Source: Campylorhamphus procurvoides (taxonomy: Eukaryota > Chordata > Aves > Passeriformes > Dendrocolaptidae). Taken from it: a stretch of DNA of 64,000 nucleotides. Both the position numbers and the translations under genes were made by a program. Of the stretch, positions 60,869 through 64,000 are shown piece after piece; the stretch's first letter is position 1; each line of letters starts with the position of its first letter. Under the pieces are notes generated by a model. That model saw only the letters and a list, made by a program, of their open reading frames with translations, ran no database searches and was not told the origin of the DNA. The DNA is taken from contig WBMV01000141.1 of the NCBI GenBank assembly GCA_013396655.1, positions 884,376 through 948,375 of the forward strand, written 5' to 3'.

Positions 60869-61192
60869 GAATCACAGAATTAACTAGGTTGAAGAAGACC
60901 TCTAAGATCATCAAGTCCAACTTATGACTTAACACCACCTTGTCAACTAGACCATGGCACTAAGTGACACATCCAGTCTTTTTTTAAACACTTCCAGGGA
61001 CTGTGACACCACCACCTCCCTGGGTAGCCCATTCCAATACTCAATCAGTCTTTCTGTGTAGAGCTTCTTCTTAATGTCCTACCTAAACCTCACCTGGTGC
61101 AGCTTAAGACAGAATTCTCTTGTCCTACTTCTAGCTGCCTGGGAGAAGAGAGCGACCCCCCCATGGCTATAACCTCCTTTCAAGTAGTTGTA
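60869..61192 (-). mobile_element. second CR1 LINE, minus orientation, inserted into the first CR1
   Basis: It begins AGAATCACAGAATTAAC, then GTTGAAGAAGACCTCTAAGA, TCATCAAGTCCAAC, GACACCACCACCTCCCTGGG, CCTACCTAAACCTCACCTGG and TAACCTCCTTTCAAGTAG. This is a CR1 3' end in antisense of a different subfamily from its host. The host flanks are CTCTACTA (60859-60866 region) on the left and CTCTGTACTTG (61193 on) on the right, which look like a short duplicated target. The element is about 324 bp. Confidence 0.9.
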
Positions 61193-61706
61193 CTCTGTAC
61201 TTGCCAAGCCACACCTGGAATGTTGTGTTCAGCTTTGGTCCCAGTTGTGCAAAAAAGGTGTGGACAGGTTGGAGAGGGTCCAGAGATGAGTCCCAAAGAT
61301 GATCAAAGGACCAGGAAGCCTGTCATGTCAGGAAAGGTGGAGACAACAGGGTTTGTTCAGCCTTGAGAAAAGCAGGTTTAGAGGAGACCTTACTGTGTTC
61401 CAGTACATGAAGGATGTTGCAAAGACGATGGACTCCTCTTTTCACAAGGAATCCCATGGAGGGTAATGGGTACAAGTTACTCATTGGAGGATTCCAGTCA
61501 GACGCAAGAGGAAAATTTTTGCAATCAGCAATTAAAATAACCTCCCCAGGGAAGTAGTGGATTATGCAACCTGGTGCACTTTTAAGATCTTGCTGATCAG
61601 GGTGCTGAGCCATCTTGTCTAGCCCAAGTTTTTGACAGAAAAATTGAATCAGATGATCCTTGAGGTATCTTTCAACTTGGTATTCTATGATTCTATGTTT
61701 CTATGA
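61193..61706 (+). mobile_element. CR1 LINE, right part of the interrupted copy, with 3' tail
   Basis: Resumes at CTTGCCAAGCCACACCTGG, then GTTCAGCTTTGGTCCCAG, AGGGTCCAGAGATGAGTCC, GTTCAGCCTTGAGAAAAGC, AATAACCTCCCCAGGGAAG, TCAGATGATCCTTGAGGTA and a TATTCTATGATTCTATG tail with three units (61682-61706). It completes the copy that starts at 59036. The reading frame is closed. Confidence 0.94.
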
Positions 61707-63272
61707 ATATACTATGTTAAATTTCATTGTGCTTTCAAAATTTCAATGAAATAATTTTAGAAAAACTCTTTTTATTGCACTTTTCAAACATCCAAAATTT
61801 AATATTGTCAAATAACTACATAACTTTTTAGAGGGTTTTCTTTCAATACAGACTGATGAATTTCCAACTATTTGAGTTGGAAAATTAGATATAGGCAAGC
61901 TTGGAATAGATCATGTCAAGAGCAAAATTTTTATCTGAAATGCTTAATTAAATTATTTATTTATATGTATATAAACAGAAAATTATGCATGCCTGCATAC
62001 ACAAGATACAGCTTTATCCTTGTTTTATGCATATATTGTATATGGCATACTAGACAAGAAGTTTTTGCCTTACTTACTGTCTGTAAAGAGTTAAGAATTA
62101 GAAAGTTTGGGGTTTTTCATAGTTATGTACCAGAACCTATAGAATATGTAAAAAATTGATTTGTGATGTGAAGATGTGAAATGAGATCCAGATTCCATTT
62201 TTAACCTTTTTTTTTTTTTTTTTTGTTACATGCTGTTCTGTCATGGTCTGTTAACAATTTTTCCTGAGCAAGCAGATTTTTTATCTTTGTGCACTATGGT
62301 TGCTTTTCAGAACAGCTTGACGTACACCATAAATTTATCACTGAATTTCTAAAGATGGAGATAAAACCCACTATTCATTTCCCTGTCAAATCAACACTTA
62401 ATGGAAGCTTGAGGCTTTGTCCTGTGTGAGGTAAAAGAGTAAAAAACACAAGCAGCAAATTAAGAGCAGGCTGGGATTTTTATTATTTTGGAGTAAAGGG
62501 CTTAAAACAAGACCAATGAGACTATAACCAGAATGAAAAATTAACAAGATATCATAAATAGAATCCATTTAGATGGCTTATATTCAAGAAAATATATCAT
62601 TGTGTTTTAAGAACAATTTATAGTTAAAAACATATGGAAAATTATTTTGCAATTCTTTAGGCATTGACATAATGCATATTTCTTTCTTACAGTGAAAAAA
62701 ATAGAAAGGTGATATATTATCATCAGTAGAACTTTTCAAGGCCATCTCTGTCTACATAGAAAGAAGGATATTCTTGTGTTTGAACTGGTAGCAAATGCAT
62801 AATTCTATTCAAACTCAGTTCTTAGAAGTGTGATAATACAAAAATTGATATAAAATACTACACTTGCTTTTTCTTAGAATAACTCTGAAGAATAACAATG
62901 TAAAAAATAAAGGTGTTTTAGCTAAATTTTGAATCATTCTCACTAGATTAATACAGCCCAGTGATGTAGAGAAAACAGTTGGACAATTATGACTATGGAT
63001 AACATATATATGGATATAAATAACACCAATTAAGCATTCCAATATGTGTTACCCATTCCCATTTCACTACATTTATTCTATTTAAAAGGATTATCTTGAC
63101 ATTCTTGTGTATTTTCTCATACTATAAAATCATAACACATAATTGCCAGACCTGTGGCTAAATTATAAAATTATGAATGAATGTTAATAATTTCAGTGTA
63201 AAATCAAATGCTTACTGGGGAGAGAAGGTTATTTTTATTAAATTTTGCTATTAAAATTATTTTTAAGGACTG
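61707..63272. other. unique AT-rich DNA, no gene seen
   Basis: Includes an 18-T run at 62207-62224. No repeat family or gene recognised. Confidence 0.45.
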
Positions 63273-63354
63273 TTATATATTTATTTATATACATTTATAT
63301 ATATTTATATATATAAATATATATTTATATATATTTATATATATTATATATTTA
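63273..63354. repeat. (TATATTTA)n-type AT repeat, self-complementary
   Basis: About 80 bp made only of A and T, apart from one C near 63292, in TATATTTA-like units. The centre reads TTTATATATATAAA and can fold back on itself. Confidence 0.92.
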
Positions 63355-64000
63355 AGCATACTGTTGCCCAAGATCACACTTACTGCACACTCAAAATTTG
63401 TACTTCAAAATGAGGATGTATTTTCCTGGTTTTAGGCTTTTGGTTTAGCAGAACATAGTGACTTGAATGCTTTTCTTTAAGAAGAGTCCAGAATTTAAAC
63501 AGCTAGTTAATCTGCTTCTGCTGTGTCAGAGGACTTTACAGCAGCTATTTCTTGTGCAAAACACTTCTACTTAGAGAGAATTGCTTGGAGATTACAGATG
63601 TTCAAAAATAGTGCTTCAATCTCTTAAGACCTTTTAAAATGCTTTTGACTTCTCTCAGCATATGCACAAAATGACAAAGACAGCTCGCTAGCTGGGCTGA
63701 CAGAGACAGACAGACATTCTAAGGGAACCAGCCTAGCTAAGTCTGGCATTGTTTTAACATCTTAAACTTTAGCTTCATTTATGCATAGCCAAAGAGAAGA
63801 TCGTAAAGTGGAACGCAACTTGATACATTAATTAATTGATTTTTAAACTAGAATTAATTATAACCACTCTGAAGTTGATAACATCTTGATACAGGATTTC
63901 TTCTGGGGTGGAGGCTTCAATGGCTGCAAGCAAAAAGTCGAAATAGAATTTTACTGATGGTTATTAACAGTGCTATAAAGGAAGCTGACTATTTCAATGT
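63355..64000. promoter_or_regulatory. candidate conserved non-coding element region
   Basis: Unique sequence of more balanced composition than the AT repeat before it. It carries TTTAAACAGCTAGTTAATCTG near 63496 (in part TTTAAACAGC and TAGTTAATC), a GACAGACAGACA run near 63705 and a dense TTAATTAATTGA ... AATTAATTA homeodomain-type cluster at 63828-63862. No reading frame of note. Conservation cannot be judged from this sequence alone. Confidence 0.25.

Noticed and set aside
59036..61706. Active LINE
   Set aside because: The RT frame shifts between motif A and motif C, and the element is cut by two insertions.
1..64000. CRISPR array, operons or prokaryotic genes
   Set aside because: No regularly spaced repeats with unique spacers and no long dense frames; the repeat families are avian.

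Overview
This window looks like non-coding nuclear DNA from a bird, either a gene desert or a very large intron. The evidence is the repeat content. There are many fragments of the CR1 LINE (chicken repeat 1 family), recognised from C-terminal reverse-transcriptase reading frames of the type EERLRELG...RDLI...YLK...RTRGN and from 3' tails made of ATTCTATG or ATTCTGTG units. There are also several avian-type endogenous-retrovirus solo LTRs. The unique sequence is AT-rich, with no operons, no ribosome binding sites and no convincing protein-coding gene. The species cannot be named from the window.

Layout. 0.5-0.7 kb: CR1 ORF2 fragment (+). 6.2-7.0 kb: CR1 (-). 8.8-10.3 kb: a possible short LTR, then a CR1 (+) split by an LTR in minus orientation. 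11.1-11.8 kb: CR1 (-). 12-23.6 kb: unique AT-rich DNA with conserved-element-like patches. 23.64-24.03 kb: solo LTR with TSD GCTAA. 24.8-25.2, 29.0 and 29.2-29.9 kb: CR1 (+) pieces. 30.3 kb: a decayed tRNA-like A-box/B-box segment. 35.6-36.1 kb: CR1 (-). 40.9-41.5 kb: truncated LTR (-). 45.5 kb: a candidate exon. 46.4-46.9 kb: CR1 (-). 47.2-48.1 kb: solo LTR with a clean AATGG target duplication and a 72-bp tandem repeat carrying CTCF-like motifs. 48.5-48.8 kb: CR1 (-). 50.5-51.0 kb: solo LTR with TSD AGAAAT. 52.2-52.6 kb: CR1 (-) followed by a G-quadruplex-type C-run. 52.7-59 kb: unique DNA. 59.0-61.7 kb: a nested block in which one CR1 (+) is split by a complete LTR and by a second, inverted CR1.

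The elements do not form a pathway; they record successive retrotransposition. Any function here would be regulatory. The best candidates are the paired CTCF-like sites in the 47 kb LTR and a few unique, homeodomain-motif-rich stretches (about 3.9, 21.1, 31.6 and 63.5-63.9 kb). No previously undescribed protein system was seen. All CR1 reading frames are broken, and the LTRs have no internal retroviral genes beside them.
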